Below are positions 33,521-43,057 of a stretch of 64,000 nucleotides of DNA, piece after piece; positions within the stretch are counted from its first letter, which is position 1; each line of letters opens with the position of its first letter. Below the pieces are notes generated by a model. It was not told where the DNA came from. It searched no databases and saw only the letters and a program-made list of their open reading frames with translations. Both the position numbers and the translations under genes were made by a program. The DNA is from Pseudomonas farris (lineage in GTDB: Bacteria; Pseudomonadota; Gammaproteobacteria; Pseudomonadales; Pseudomonadaceae): assembly GCF_019145235.1 (NCBI RefSeq), contig NZ_JAHSTV010000002.1:62001-126000 (forward strand), written 5' to 3'.

Positions 33521-34414
33521 ATGAATAATCTGCGACGCCTGGACATCAACTTGCTGCTGACCCTTGATGTCTTGCTCTCGGAACACAACGTGACCCGTGC
33601 GGCGCAACGCCTGAATTTGTCTCAACCGTCGGTGAGTGTTCATCTCGCCAAATTGCGGGACATTTTCGGTGATCCGCTGTTGCTGCCTGGACCACGGGGC
33701 ATGCGGCCCACGGCTCGGGCTGATGAGTTGCGCGAGCCGTTGCGCCAGGCCCTGGAAGCCCTGGAGCGCGCCGTGTCGCCCGCCAGTCCTTTCAACCCGG
33801 CCGAGGCACGGCAGACGTGGAGCGTCATGGCGTCCGACTACGGTGAGACGACTATCGTTTTGCCTGCGTTAGCCGGGCTGCGCTCGGCAGCCCCCGGCAC
33901 ACGTCTGGCGGTGTTTGACCTGGTTCCATCACAGATCGCCAGACAAGCGGAGCAGGGGGCAATCGATCTGGCTTTTCACACCAGCGAGGACGCTCCCCTC
34001 GGCTTGCGGCGGCGCGCGTTGTTTACCGAACAGTATGTTTTGGTGGGGCGGGCCGGCCATCCACAGTTGAAAAAGCGGCCGACACTTGCGCAGTTCTGTG
34101 AGCTCGACCACGTGATCGTGTCACGGGATGGTGGGGCGTTTCAGGGGGGCACCGATCAGGCGCTTTCGGCGGTAGGCATGACACGCCGGGTGGCGCTTTC
34201 AGTCCCGCATTTCCTGTTTGTGCGGTCGGTGGTGGAGAGCACCGACATGGTGGCGATGCTGCCGTCGCGGCTGGTTCGCGATACGCAGGCGCTGGCGGTG
34301 GTCGAGTCACCACTTGAAGTCCCGGGTTACGAGATGTCGATGCTCTGGCCCGAGCGTGTTCATCGCGATCCTGCGCATCAATGGTTGCGCGAGTTCATTG
34401 TGAGTGCGTTGTGA
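33521..34414 (+). CDS. LysR family transcriptional regulator
   Basis: A 297-residue LTTR. The winged-helix domain is MNNLRRLDINLLLTLDVLLSEHNVTRAAQRLNLSQPSVSVHLAKLRDIFGDPLL (1-54), and the effector domain follows. The NodD-like NLRRLDLNLL opening suggests the NahR/NodD branch. The ATG at 33521 is preferred over 33506 because the latter overlaps the operator palindrome. It presumably regulates itself and the divergent flavoprotein gene. Confidence 0.88.
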   Translation: MNNLRRLDINLLLTLDVLLSEHNVTRAAQRLNLSQPSVSVHLAKLRDIFGDPLLLPGPRGMRPTARADELREPLRQALEALERAVSPASPFNPAEARQTWSVMASDYGETTIVLPALAGLRSAAPGTRLAVFDLVPSQIARQAEQGAIDLAFHTSEDAPLGLRRRALFTEQYVLVGRAGHPQLKKRPTLAQFCELDHVIVSRDGGAFQGGTDQALSAVGMTRRVALSVPHFLFVRSVVESTDMVAMLPSRLVRDTQALAVVESPLEVPGYEMSMLWPERVHRDPAHQWLREFIVSAL

Positions 34415-34438
34415 TTCACGTCAGTTAAACGCAATCCA

Positions 34439-34528
34439 TGTGGGAGCGGGCTTGCTCGCGAAAGCGGTGTGTCAGGCGACATTAATGTTGACTGTGCCGC
34501 CGCCTTCGCGAGCAAGCCCGCTCCCACA
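34439..34528. repeat. REPIN (inverted REP doublet)
   Basis: TGTGGGAGCGGGCTTGCTCG and its inverse GAGCAAGCCCGCTCCCACA enclose a loop resembling the copies at 6747 and 41746. It lies between the LysR and DeoR genes. Confidence 0.9.
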
Positions 34529-34607
34529 GGTTCTGCGCTGCCATGCCAGTTGTGTTCATCCCGGCATTTGGCTAATCTCGCACAAACACGCAAAAACAGG
34601 CATAACC

Positions 34608-35396
34608 ATGCAAGCCGAGCATTCCTCCGCCGAACTCCCGCAGCTGCGCCGTCAGAAAATCCTGCTGATCCTCGAACGCGATGGCAAGGTCATGGCCTCC
34701 GAATTGAGCCAGCATTTCGTCGTGTCTGAAGACACCATCCGCCGGGATCTGTCGGAGCTGGCCAGCGCCGGGCTGGTGCAGCGGGTACACGGCGGGGCGC
34801 TGCCGCGACCCAAGGACACGGGCAAGGATTACTTCACCCGGGTCGGCGAAACCGATGAAGTGAAAACCCGGCTGGCCCAACTCGCCGCACGCCGGGTCAA
34901 AAATGGCCAGATCGTGATTTTCGATTCCGGCAGCACCACACTGCAGATCGCACGCTCGCTGCCCGCAGACATCTGCATCACGGCCATCACCGCGTCGCCA
35001 ATGATCGCGATCATCCTCGCCGAATACAAAGGCATCACGGTGATCGTCGCCGGTGGTCAGCTCAACCCCGTGACTATGTCTTCCGGCGGCCATGAAACCC
35101 TGCGGCTGATCGAGGGCATCAAGGCCGATCTGCTGTTCACCGGGGTCTGCGCCATTCATCCGGAAGTCGGCATCAGCTCGTTGCATTTCGATGAGGTGCC
35201 GGTAAAGCAGGCGATGCTCGCCAGTGCTTCCCACGTGATTGCCGTCACTACCGCAGACAAGCTGGGGGCGGTGGAGCCCTTCGTTGTTGCGCCTTGCAAC
35301 CGCGTGCATACCCTGATCACCGAACGTCACGTGGCCTCGGGCAATGTCGAGGATTATCAAAAACTGGGGATCGAGGTGGTGCAGGTAGACGCTTGA
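34608..35396 (+). CDS. DeoR/GlpR family transcriptional regulator
   Basis: A 262-residue regulator: the DeoR helix-turn-helix LRRQKILLILERDGKVMASELSQHFVVSEDTIRRDLSELASAGLVQRVHGGAL (about 14-67) followed by the DeoRC sugar-phosphate sensor domain with IVIFDSGSTTLQIARSLP and TGVCAIHPEVGISSLHFDEVPVKQAML. No sugar operon lies beside it, so its target is not visible here. The start at 34608 gives MQAEHSSAELPQLRRQ. Confidence 0.9.
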   Translation: MQAEHSSAELPQLRRQKILLILERDGKVMASELSQHFVVSEDTIRRDLSELASAGLVQRVHGGALPRPKDTGKDYFTRVGETDEVKTRLAQLAARRVKNGQIVIFDSGSTTLQIARSLPADICITAITASPMIAIILAEYKGITVIVAGGQLNPVTMSSGGHETLRLIEGIKADLLFTGVCAIHPEVGISSLHFDEVPVKQAMLASASHVIAVTTADKLGAVEPFVVAPCNRVHTLITERHVASGNVEDYQKLGIEVVQVDA

Positions 35397-35457
35397 GTGT
35401 CATCGCGGTCAGCGCTGCATGGGTTACGCTGATAGCTACGACGGGAGGAATGCAGTC

Positions 35458-35694
35458 ATGACTGAGCGCCATATGATCCACTCGGAAACGCTATCGAACG
35501 GATGCACGATCAAGGTTAAGGCCGAGATATTGAGAGACGGTTCGCTGGGGATGTTCATCGGTGTTTACTGGCCGGACGGTTCGGCCATTGTTGAGGACAA
35601 CCATCCGTCGCCGCATCTGCTGGACATGGAGGCCGCGCTGGACTGGGCGATCGAAAAAGCCAAAACAATCGGCAATAGCCAAAGAACGCTGTAA
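35458..35694 (+). CDS. small conserved hypothetical protein (78 aa)
   Basis: A 78-residue soluble protein starting MTERHMIHSETLSNGCTIKV and including GMFIGVYWPDGSAIVEDNHPSP. GGGAGGA lies 9 bases upstream of the ATG at 35458, so the longer frame from 35419 is unlikely. No signal or membrane segment. I do not recognise the family. Confidence 0.6.
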   Translation: MTERHMIHSETLSNGCTIKVKAEILRDGSLGMFIGVYWPDGSAIVEDNHPSPHLLDMEAALDWAIEKAKTIGNSQRTL

Positions 35695-35822
35695 GGCTTG
35701 GCGATAACTGAATCATTGAGCATCTGGAAGGTCGTATCTGCGGTTTGCACGCACTTCGAATAAATTCGTGGATAGCGTCAACTCATCCCCGAAGCTCTGA
35801 CCTTTGCTTTTAGGATGTTCAA

Positions 35823-36059
35823 ATGAAGCGCACCGCGATAATGACCCTGGCCATTGCAAGTACTCTCCTGTTGGGAGGCTGCTTTCCTCACTGGGAAGAT
35901 GACGACAGGTACGATCGGGATCATCGCCGTGAATACCGTCGCGACCATGACCGAGGCTATGACCAACGTGATGATCGAGGGTATTACCGCGATTACGATC
36001 GTCGTGATGATCGCCGTCGTTACCGCGATCGGGACCATGACGACCGGGACGACGATTGA
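35823..36059 (+). CDS. Arg/Asp/Tyr-rich lipoprotein
   Basis: A 78-residue protein with a type-II signal peptide (MKRTAIMTLAIASTLLLGGC; lipobox LGGC, Cys at 20). The mature part is almost entirely D, R, Y and H (repeats such as RDHDRGYDQRDDRGYY and YRDRDHDDRDDD), a charge-alternating, intrinsically disordered tail. Such RDR-repeat lipoproteins are common but uncharacterised in Pseudomonas. AGGATG lies just before the start. Confidence 0.75.
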   Translation: MKRTAIMTLAIASTLLLGGCFPHWEDDDRYDRDHRREYRRDHDRGYDQRDDRGYYRDYDRRDDRRRYRDRDHDDRDDD

Positions 36060-36130
36060 TACTTGCCGTCAACCTTCAGAGCGGAGGGCACCACCGCTCT
36101 GATCTGCCGTTGGTTATGCGAGGCCCAACC

Positions 36131-36529
36131 ATGGAAATTCTGCCTGGACGTTTCACTCGGCGCCTCAGCCAATGGCTGATCGCGTCGAGTATTTGCCTCA
36201 CCGGTATGGCGTTCGATGCACAGGCGCAAACCCCACCTCAAGCCACTCAGGAAATAAACAGCTTGCTGGACTTTGTCGAGCACAGTGAGTGCCGGTTTGT
36301 GCGTAATGGAAGCGAATACCCGGGCGCTGAGGCCCGGGTACATCTGCAGAAGAAGCTGAAGTATCTTGAAGACCGGAACAAGGTCAACAGCGCCGAAGAC
36401 TTCATCGATCTGGCGGCCAGCCAAAGCAGTATGAGTGGCCGCGCCTATGAAGTGCGCTGTCCGGCAGGCGTACAATCCGCCAGCCTCTGGCTGAAGACTG
36501 AGCTACAGAGGCAACGGCAAGGTCAATGA
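36131..36529 (+). CDS. DUF5329 family secreted protein
   Basis: A 132-residue protein with an N-terminal signal peptide (LSQWLIASSICLTGMAFDAQA). The mature domain EINSLLDFVEHSECRFVRNGSEYPGAEARVHLQKKLKYL matches the DUF5329 pattern (conserved Cys, N-G-xx-Y/H, A..HL..K). GAGG precedes the ATG at 36131 by 8 bases; an ATG at 36116 is possible. Function unknown, periplasmic location likely. Confidence 0.8.
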   Translation: MEILPGRFTRRLSQWLIASSICLTGMAFDAQAQTPPQATQEINSLLDFVEHSECRFVRNGSEYPGAEARVHLQKKLKYLEDRNKVNSAEDFIDLAASQSSMSGRAYEVRCPAGVQSASLWLKTELQRQRQGQ

Positions 36530-36544
36530 TTCCGTCTTGATGGG

Positions 36545-37903
36545 TTAGCGCAGCAGATGCACCGCCAGCCCGATCAACGCGCAGCCTATCAGCACCTCAA
36601 TCACTCCCCGTTTGAAGCGGAACAAGGCGATGGCCGCCGCAATGGCGATCAGCGCCGAAGGCCAGTCGAGTTGGCCGCTGAAGCCGTTGGGCCATAGCAC
36701 GTGGTAACCGAAGAAACACGCCAGATTAAGAATCACGCCGACCACCGCCGCCGTAATCGCGGTCAGCGGTGCGGTGAGCCTGAGTTCGTTGTGCGTCGAT
36801 TCCACCAACGGACCGCCAGCAAAGATGAACAGGAACGAAGGCAGGAAAGTGAACCAGGTCACCAGCGTGGCGGCGAGGGTGCCGGCCAGGAACACATGCT
36901 CGGGGCCGAACACCTGATGAACATAGGCGCCGATAAAACCGACGAAGGCCACCACCATGATCAGCGGCCCGGGGGTGGTTTCGCCAAGTGCCAGGCCATC
37001 GATCATCTGCGTGGGCGTCAGCCAGCCATAGTGACCGACAGCGCCCTGATACACATAGGGCAGCACGGCATACGCGCCGCCGAACGTCAGCAACGCCGCT
37101 TTGGTAAAGAACCAGGCCATCTGGGTGAGGGTGCCTTCCCAGCCGAACAGCGCGGTGAGAATCCCCATCGGCAATACCCACAAAACAACACCCACCAGCA
37201 ACAGGCGCAGCAATTTAAAACTGCTGAAGCGGGCGTGTTCGGGAGTCGGGGTGTCGTCGTCGATCAACGCCGGGCCGAAGGATTTTTTCGCAGCGCCGTG
37301 GCCCCCGGTCTGGAACCTTTCAGGCGCCAGACGTCCGCCGACATAACCGATGATCGCGGCGCCCAGCACAATCAACGGGAAGGGCACATTGAACACGAAG
37401 ATCGCCGTGAATGAAGCCGCGGCGATCCCCCATAGCCAGTTGTTCTTCAGTGCCCGCGAGCCGATTCGGTGGGCTGCCTGCACCACAATGGCGGTCACGG
37501 CCGGTTTGATCCCATAAAAAAGCCCGGCCACCACCGGCACTTCGCCAAAGGCGATGTACACCCAGGACAACGCGATCAGGATGAACAGCGAAGGCAGCAC
37601 AAACAGCGCGCCGGCAATCAGGCCGCCCCATGTGCGGTGCATTAGCCAGCCAATGTAGGTCGCCAGCTGCTGAGCCTCAGGCCCAGGCAGCAACATGCAG
37701 TAGTTGAGAGCATGCAAAAAGCGCCGTTCCGAGATCCAGCGTCGGCGCTCCACCAACTCCTGGTGCATGATCGAGATCTGTCCGGCCGGCCCGCCGAAAC
37801 TGATGAAGCCGAGCTTCAGCCAAAACAGAAATGCTTCCCGCAGACTGATGGCCGCAGGCGTCGACAGGTCCTGCTCGACGGTCGAAGAGGGGGCTTTATT
37901 CAA
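36545..37903 (-). CDS. chrA: chromate efflux transporter ChrA
   Basis: A 452-residue long-chain (two-domain) CHR transporter with about ten membrane segments. The N-terminal half carries EAFLFWLKLGFISFGGPAGQISIMHQELVERRRWISERRFLHALNYCMLLPGPEAQQLATYIGW, and the C-terminal half the related FTKAALLTFGGAYAVLPYV...GLALGETTPGPLIMV. It would export chromate in exchange for protons. It is adjacent to, but not obviously in an operon with, the CAP-domain gene to its right (35-bp gap, same strand). Confidence 0.93.
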   Translation of the reverse strand: MNKAPSSTVEQDLSTPAAISLREAFLFWLKLGFISFGGPAGQISIMHQELVERRRWISERRFLHALNYCMLLPGPEAQQLATYIGWLMHRTWGGLIAGALFVLPSLFILIALSWVYIAFGEVPVVAGLFYGIKPAVTAIVVQAAHRIGSRALKNNWLWGIAAASFTAIFVFNVPFPLIVLGAAIIGYVGGRLAPERFQTGGHGAAKKSFGPALIDDDTPTPEHARFSSFKLLRLLLVGVVLWVLPMGILTALFGWEGTLTQMAWFFTKAALLTFGGAYAVLPYVYQGAVGHYGWLTPTQMIDGLALGETTPGPLIMVVAFVGFIGAYVHQVFGPEHVFLAGTLAATLVTWFTFLPSFLFIFAGGPLVESTHNELRLTAPLTAITAAVVGVILNLACFFGYHVLWPNGFSGQLDWPSALIAIAAAIALFRFKRGVIEVLIGCALIGLAVHLLR

Positions 37904-37938
37904 ATCACGATTCCTTTTTCAACGGTCGATTCAGGCCT

Positions 37939-38790
37939 TTATGGCGTCCCAAACATCGCCGTCCAGTAAATGCCCGCGTCACTTTTCGGGTCCACCGCAT
38001 AGGCCGCACCCAGCTCGCGAAATTGCGGGTTCATCAGATTGGCGCAATGGCCCGGGCTGGCCAGCCAGCCATCGACCACTTTGCGCACGGTGTCTTGCCC
38101 GGCAGCGATGTTCTCGCCGACCTGTTGACCCGCATAACCCGCCAATTCAGCCCGATCACCCGGTGTTCGGCCGTCGCGGTCCTTGTGATCGAAATAGTTA
38201 TTGTTGGCCATGGCCCGGCTATGGGTCTCGGCCGCGGAGCCCAGTGTGGCGTTCCAGGCCAGCGGCGTCGTGGCGGTAAAGGCTTGGGTGCCGCACTGGC
38301 GCGTTTGAGCGCGGGCGCTGTTCATCGCTTCAAGCAGTTTTTGTCCCTCTGCCTGCCAGTCGCCCAAACGCCCGGTCAACAGCGGACGCGCCAGCACGAT
38401 GCGCCACTCACGGCCATCGCGGCTGACGCCGATGTCTACGAATTGCGGGTCCAGCACCACTTGGCAGAAGCTCTCTTGAATCGCCTTCATGGCGGACGGC
38501 GCATCACGCGGGCCGGACAGGCTGATCGCTTGCACATTGACCATCGGATAAGCCGCGCGGGCCAGTGCCTGCTGCAAGTCACCGATGCTGTTGGCAGACA
38601 GGACCAGACGCGGATCGCTCGCCAGTGGCGGCAACTCCGAAGACGCCTGGCCGCCGCAGCGCTGCGCCTGGCTGCGGTAAACGTTGATTGACTCGACCAG
38701 CTGCGTTTCATCAGCCGCTGAGGCGGCGACGCTGAACACCAGCCCGAATGACAACACGGCAAGATGTAAAACGGATGACAGGCTGCGCAT
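37939..38790 (-). CDS. secreted CAP (SCP/PR-1) domain protein
   Basis: A 283-residue protein with a signal peptide (MRSLSSVLHLAVLSFGLVFSVAASAAD). Residues about 160-283 are a CAP domain: MNSARAQTRQCGTQAF..PLAWNATLGSAAETHSRAMANNNYFDHKDRDGRTPGDRAELAGYAGQQVGENIAAG...VDGWLASPGHCANLMNPQF, with the characteristic His/Glu residues. The preceding ~130 residues repeat the YRSQAQRCGGQ opening, so an ancestral half-domain precedes it. GGAG lies before the start at 38790. Extracytoplasmic, function unknown. Confidence 0.87.
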   Translation of the reverse strand: MRSLSSVLHLAVLSFGLVFSVAASAADETQLVESINVYRSQAQRCGGQASSELPPLASDPRLVLSANSIGDLQQALARAAYPMVNVQAISLSGPRDAPSAMKAIQESFCQVVLDPQFVDIGVSRDGREWRIVLARPLLTGRLGDWQAEGQKLLEAMNSARAQTRQCGTQAFTATTPLAWNATLGSAAETHSRAMANNNYFDHKDRDGRTPGDRAELAGYAGQQVGENIAAGQDTVRKVVDGWLASPGHCANLMNPQFRELGAAYAVDPKSDAGIYWTAMFGTP

Positions 38791-38979
38791 GAAATTCTCC
38801 CTTGGACGGACTGCGCCCATGATGCGCGATTTCACCCCTGCGAACGCAATGCCTTTTTGCACTGAAACGCGTTTATTGTCAGGCGGCTGGAATGACTTGC
38901 GACGACTACAATCACAGCAGGTCAGCGCTACAACATCGCCGTTTCATTGCTCAAGCCAGTGTCATCGGAAGGATCGATA

Positions 38980-39600
38980 ATGCGATTAAAATGGGTACTC
39001 ACCTGCTTCGCAATCATCCTTCTAGGAGGTCAGGTGTTGGCGACTGAGCAGGAGCAAAAACAGGAAGTGGCTGAAGACAAGGCGCAGGTCCTGGAACAGA
39101 AAGCCGCCGAAAAGGACAGCGAACTTCCGGTGCCCAAGACCGAAGCCATTACCACCTCCGAAGTGCAGGCAGTCGATCCGGCGGGCACCGCGCCGCTGGA
39201 CGATGCCATTACTTGCCTTGCCCGCAGTATCTATTGGGAAGCCAAAGGTGTGGCACCGGCCAACATGGAAGCCGTCGCCAGCGTGGTCATGAACCGGCTC
39301 GGCCATGGTGGGTTTCCCGATACGGTGTGCGCCGTGGTCAAGCAAGGTTCTGAAACGGGCTCCTGCCAGTTTTCGTGGTGGTGCGACGGACGTGCGGATC
39401 AGGTAAAGGAAGACGACGAATATGCCCTCGCCAAGGAAATCGCGCGCAAGGCACTCAACAAGCAACTCGCGGACCGCACCCATGGTGCGTTGTATTTCCA
39501 CGACAGAACGGTAAAGCCCGCCTGGGCAAAGAAATACACCAGGACGGCCGAGACCCGGAAGTTTCTGTTTTATAAACCTCGTGGCGGGACGGCGCAGTAG
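38980..39600 (+). CDS. cell wall hydrolase, SleB/Hydrolase_2 domain
   Basis: A 206-residue exported protein: signal ([21 protein letters not shown]), an E/K/Q-rich linker of about 50 residues, then the SleB-type domain [44 protein letters not shown]...CQFSWWCDG...[14 protein letters not shown] in IYWEAKG is the expected catalytic glutamate of these peptidoglycan hydrolases. AAGGATCGATA precedes the ATG at 38980. It stands alone, divergent from the CAP-domain gene. Confidence 0.88.
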   Translation: MRLKWVLTCFAIILLGGQVLATEQEQKQEVAEDKAQVLEQKAAEKDSELPVPKTEAITTSEVQAVDPAGTAPLDDAITCLARSIYWEAKGVAPANMEAVASVVMNRLGHGGFPDTVCAVVKQGSETGSCQFSWWCDGRADQVKEDDEYALAKEIARKALNKQLADRTHGALYFHDRTVKPAWAKKYTRTAETRKFLFYKPRGGTAQ

Positions 39601-39817
39601 GTGTGAGTCGCTGGCGGAGCGTGCTGTCCGTAGAATTTTACGGATTCTTTACGGGGAATATTCTTTCTCGCAACGATACTTACCGCGTTTTTTTGGTCAT
39701 CGTTATGCTTGTAGTTTTTCGTCCTTATCAAGCCGTTGGATCTCATGGCGGCCGAGTCGAAACGTCTACCCAGTGCCCCCGCAAACCCTCTTTTCCTCAA
39801 TTTTCGAGAAGCGACCC

Positions 39818-41719
39818 ATGAGCGAAACAGCAATCCCTGCCCATGAAGAATCCCATTCCAGAACCTCGGGAGTGGGTTTACTTGTCGCCGCGGTGGGCGT
39901 GGTTTATGGGGATATCGGCACCAGTCCTCTTTACACCCTCAAAGAAGTGTTCGCCGGTCACTACGGAGTCCAGGCCAATCACGACGGTGTACTGGGTATT
40001 CTGTCGTTGATCTTCTGGTCATTGATCTGGGTCGTCTCGATCAAGTACGTGCTGTTTATCCTTCGTGCCGACAACCAGGGCGAAGGGGGCATCATGGCCT
40101 TGACGGCACTGGCACGTCGGGCCGCTGCGCCGTATCCCAAAATGAGCAGGGTCCTGGTATTGCTTGGCCTGTTTGGCGCGGCACTTTTTTACGGCGATAG
40201 CATGATCACCCCGGCCATCTCGGTGCTCTCTGCGGTTGAAGGGCTACAGCTTGCGTTCGATGGCATTGAGCATTGGGTGGTTCCGCTGTCCGTGGTCGTC
40301 CTGGTAGCACTGTTCCTGATACAGAAACATGGCACGGCTCGTATCGGCATCCTGTTCGGCCCGGTCATGGTGCTGTGGTTTGTGGTGTTGGGTGCACTCG
40401 GCATTTACGGCATCTTGCAACGACCGGAAGTTCTGCAAGCGCTGAATCCTGCGTGGGCGGTGCAATTTTTCGTGGTACATCCGGGCATTGGCGTCGCCAT
40501 TCTGGGCGCCGTCGTGTTGGCATTGACCGGTGCTGAAGCACTGTATGCCGATATGGGCCATTTTGGTCGCAAACCCATTGCTCGTGCCTGGTTCATCCTG
40601 GTACTCCCCGGCCTGGTACTCAACTACTTTGGCCAGGGCGCGCTGATCCTCGGGAACCCTGAAGCGGTACGTAATCCGTTCTATCTATTGGCACCTGACT
40701 GGGCGTTGCTGCCGATGGTCGCGCTCTCGACACTGGCAACCATCATCGCCTCCCAGGCCGTGATTTCCGGCGCGTTCTCACTGACTCGCCAGGCCATTCA
40801 GCTGGGTTACGTGCCTCGTATGTTTATCCAGCACACCTCCAGTCAGGAGCAGGGGCAGATTTATATCGGTATGGTGAACTGGGCGCTGATGGTCGGCGTC
40901 GTGTTGCTGGTCATCGGCTTTGAATCGTCCAGTGCGCTGGCGGCGGCTTATGGCGTGGCGGTGACGGGGACCATGCTGATTACGACTCTGCTGTCCTCGG
41001 CCGTTGTATTGCTGCTTTGGAAAACACCTCGTTGGTTGGCTATTCCGATGCTGTTGGGTTTTCTCATAGTGGACAGCCTGTACTTCGCCGCCAACGCACC
41101 GAAGATCTTCCAGGGCGGTGCGTTCCCGGTGATTGCCGGTATTGCCCTGTTCATATTGATGACCACCTGGAAACGGGGCCGAAAGATCATTGTCGAGCGA
41201 TTGGACGAAACCTCGCTACCGCTGCCGTTGTTCATCAGCAGCATCGGCTCGCAACCACCCCATCGTGTGCAGGGTACCGCGGTATTTCTGACGGCCAGGG
41301 CTGATGCTGTCCCGCATGCCCTCTTGCATAACCTGTTGCATAACCAGGTTCTGCACGAGCAGGTGGTGTTGCTTACCGTGGTGTCTGAAGACAGTCCGCG
41401 TGTGGCTGCGGATCAACGATTCGAGGTCGAGGCTTATGGTGAAGGGTTCTTTCGAGTAAGTCTGCACTTTGGTTTTATCGAGGAGCCCGACGTACCTCTG
41501 GCGTTGAGCCTTTGCCATTTGAAAGAGCTGGATTTCAGTCCGATGCGCACCACGTATTTCCTCAGCCGGGAGACTGTCATCCCGACCAAGCGTATCGGCA
41601 TGGCCCGTTGGCGCGAAAGCCTGTTCGCGTTCTTGCTGAAGAACGCCAACAGCAACCTCAAATACTTCAAGTTGCCGCTCAATCGTGTGATAGAGCTGGG
41701 CACGCAGGTTGAGATGTAG
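39818..41719 (+). CDS. kup: low-affinity potassium transporter Kup
   Basis: A 633-residue Kup/HAK/KUP permease with about 12 membrane helices and a C-terminal cytoplasmic domain of around 190 residues. Signature segments: [20 protein letters not shown] at the N-terminus, [36 protein letters not shown], and [19 protein letters not shown]. It takes up K+ with protons. The ATG at 39818 gives the usual short leader. The 217-bp upstream gap is AT-rich and probably carries its promoter. A REPIN follows the stop. Confidence 0.94.
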   Translation: MSETAIPAHEESHSRTSGVGLLVAAVGVVYGDIGTSPLYTLKEVFAGHYGVQANHDGVLGILSLIFWSLIWVVSIKYVLFILRADNQGEGGIMALTALARRAAAPYPKMSRVLVLLGLFGAALFYGDSMITPAISVLSAVEGLQLAFDGIEHWVVPLSVVVLVALFLIQKHGTARIGILFGPVMVLWFVVLGALGIYGILQRPEVLQALNPAWAVQFFVVHPGIGVAILGAVVLALTGAEALYADMGHFGRKPIARAWFILVLPGLVLNYFGQGALILGNPEAVRNPFYLLAPDWALLPMVALSTLATIIASQAVISGAFSLTRQAIQLGYVPRMFIQHTSSQEQGQIYIGMVNWALMVGVVLLVIGFESSSALAAAYGVAVTGTMLITTLLSSAVVLLLWKTPRWLAIPMLLGFLIVDSLYFAANAPKIFQGGAFPVIAGIALFILMTTWKRGRKIIVERLDETSLPLPLFISSIGSQPPHRVQGTAVFLTARADAVPHALLHNLLHNQVLHEQVVLLTVVSEDSPRVAADQRFEVEAYGEGFFRVSLHFGFIEEPDVPLALSLCHLKELDFSPMRTTYFLSRETVIPTKRIGMARWRESLFAFLLKNANSNLKYFKLPLNRVIELGTQVEM

Positions 41720-41745
41720 ACGGCAACAGTCAGTCAAACACAATC

Positions 41746-41839
41746 CCTGTGGGAGCGGGCTTGCTCGCGAAAGCGGTGTGCCAGGCAACATTAATGTTGG
41801 CTGACACTCCCTCTTCGCGAGCAAGCCCGCTCCCACAGG
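41746..41839. repeat. REPIN (inverted REP doublet)
   Basis: CCTGTGGGAGCGGGCTTGCT and its inverse AGCAAGCCCGCTCCCACAGG with a loop (GGCAACATTAATGTTGGCTGACACTCC) shared with the 6747 and 34439 copies. It lies between the convergent kup and old-yellow-enzyme genes. Confidence 0.9.
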
Positions 41840-41890
41840 TTCTGCGCTGAATGGCCTCAGTGAGCCGTATGCATGGGAAGCGCAGTTTCC

Positions 41891-42961
41891 TCAGGCGCTT
41901 TGAGCCGGGCTCATGGCCGGGTAATCGATATACCCCTGAGCGCCCGGTGCGTAGAACGTGTCTTTGTCCGGCACATTAAGCTCGGCGCCTGTGCGAAAAC
42001 GCTCAGGCAGGTCTGGGTTGGCGAGGAATGCGTTGCCAAACACCACCGCGTCGGCCTGGCCCTTAGTGAGCAGGGATTGGGCGGCGTTTTGGTCGAGCCC
42101 GCCACCGATCAGGTAGCTGCCATCGAACAGCGGGCGCAACAAGGCGTGGTAGTCGACGCTGGCGCCGAACAGGGCAACGTGCAGATAGGCGAGATTCAAC
42201 CCGCGCAATTGCTCGACCAGCCAGGTGTAGGTTTCTTGCGGGTTGGCATCGACGATGTCGTTGAAGTTCATTTCAGGGGAGAGCTTGATGCCAACGCGAT
42301 CACTGCCAATTTCCGTCGCTATGGCATTCAACACTTCCAGTACAAAGCGAGCACGATTTTCAACCGATCCACCGTACTCATCCGTGCGCTGATTGCTGCT
42401 CGTCGAGAGGAACTGTTCAGGCAGATACCCCGAAGCGGCATGCAGCTCGACACCGTCGAAGCCGGCCTCAATGGCCAAGCGTGCGGCCTGACGGTAGCCC
42501 TCGATGACCGCGGCAATCTCGACCACGCTCAGCGTATGTGGGCTGACGAAGTCCTGAAGGCCTGAGGCTGTCCAGGTCTGGCCGGTGGGTTTGATCGCGG
42601 AGGGGGCCTGTGGCAGGGAGCCGTCAGGCAACAGCGAAGGGTGCGATATGCGTCCGCAGTGCATCAGCTGCATGAAGATCCGTCCGCCGCGAGCATGTAC
42701 GGCTTCGGACACCTGCTTCCAGGCGGCCACTTGCTCAGCGGTTTCGATACCGGGAGTACGCACATAACCTTTGCCCAAGGCCACAGGGAACACCCCTTCA
42801 GAGATGATCAACCCAGCACCGGCGCGCTGCGCGTAGTAGGTCGGTACCAGTTCGGTAGGCACCCCGGAATCATCAGAACGCGAGCGAGTCATCGGGGCCA
42901 TGACCATGCGGTTGGACAGTGTAAGGCGCCCGATCTGGACTTGAGAAAAAAGCGAATGCAT
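41891..42961 (-). CDS. alkene reductase, old yellow enzyme family
   Basis: A 356-residue FMN TIM-barrel ene-reductase related to NemA/OYE: NRMVMAPMTRSRSDDSGVPT (phosphate/FMN loop), MQLMHCGRISHP, and GFDGVELHAASGYLPEQFLSTSSNQRTDEYGGSVENRARF. At the substrate-binding HxxN/H pair the sequence is H-A-A-S, so the second position is Ser. It would reduce activated C=C bonds in electrophiles at NADPH expense. Divergent from a LysR gene (96-bp gap), which probably regulates it. Confidence 0.88.
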   Translation of the reverse strand: MHSLFSQVQIGRLTLSNRMVMAPMTRSRSDDSGVPTELVPTYYAQRAGAGLIISEGVFPVALGKGYVRTPGIETAEQVAAWKQVSEAVHARGGRIFMQLMHCGRISHPSLLPDGSLPQAPSAIKPTGQTWTASGLQDFVSPHTLSVVEIAAVIEGYRQAARLAIEAGFDGVELHAASGYLPEQFLSTSSNQRTDEYGGSVENRARFVLEVLNAIATEIGSDRVGIKLSPEMNFNDIVDANPQETYTWLVEQLRGLNLAYLHVALFGASVDYHALLRPLFDGSYLIGGGLDQNAAQSLLTKGQADAVVFGNAFLANPDLPERFRTGAELNVPDKDTFYAPGAQGYIDYPAMSPAQSA

Positions 42962-43057
42962 TGCGGTACTCCTCGGTAAATGATGTGGCTATCATTGATC
43001 AATCCGAATCCGGGATAAACCGGGTAAAACTGAATTGACTGATCCACTGATGGAGCA

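Noticed and set aside
35989..36059. Tandem GAT/CGT-rich sequence near 35.9-36.06 kb as a microsatellite or CRISPR-like repeat
   Set aside because: It is simply the coding sequence of the Asp/Arg-rich lipoprotein; there are no regular spacers.
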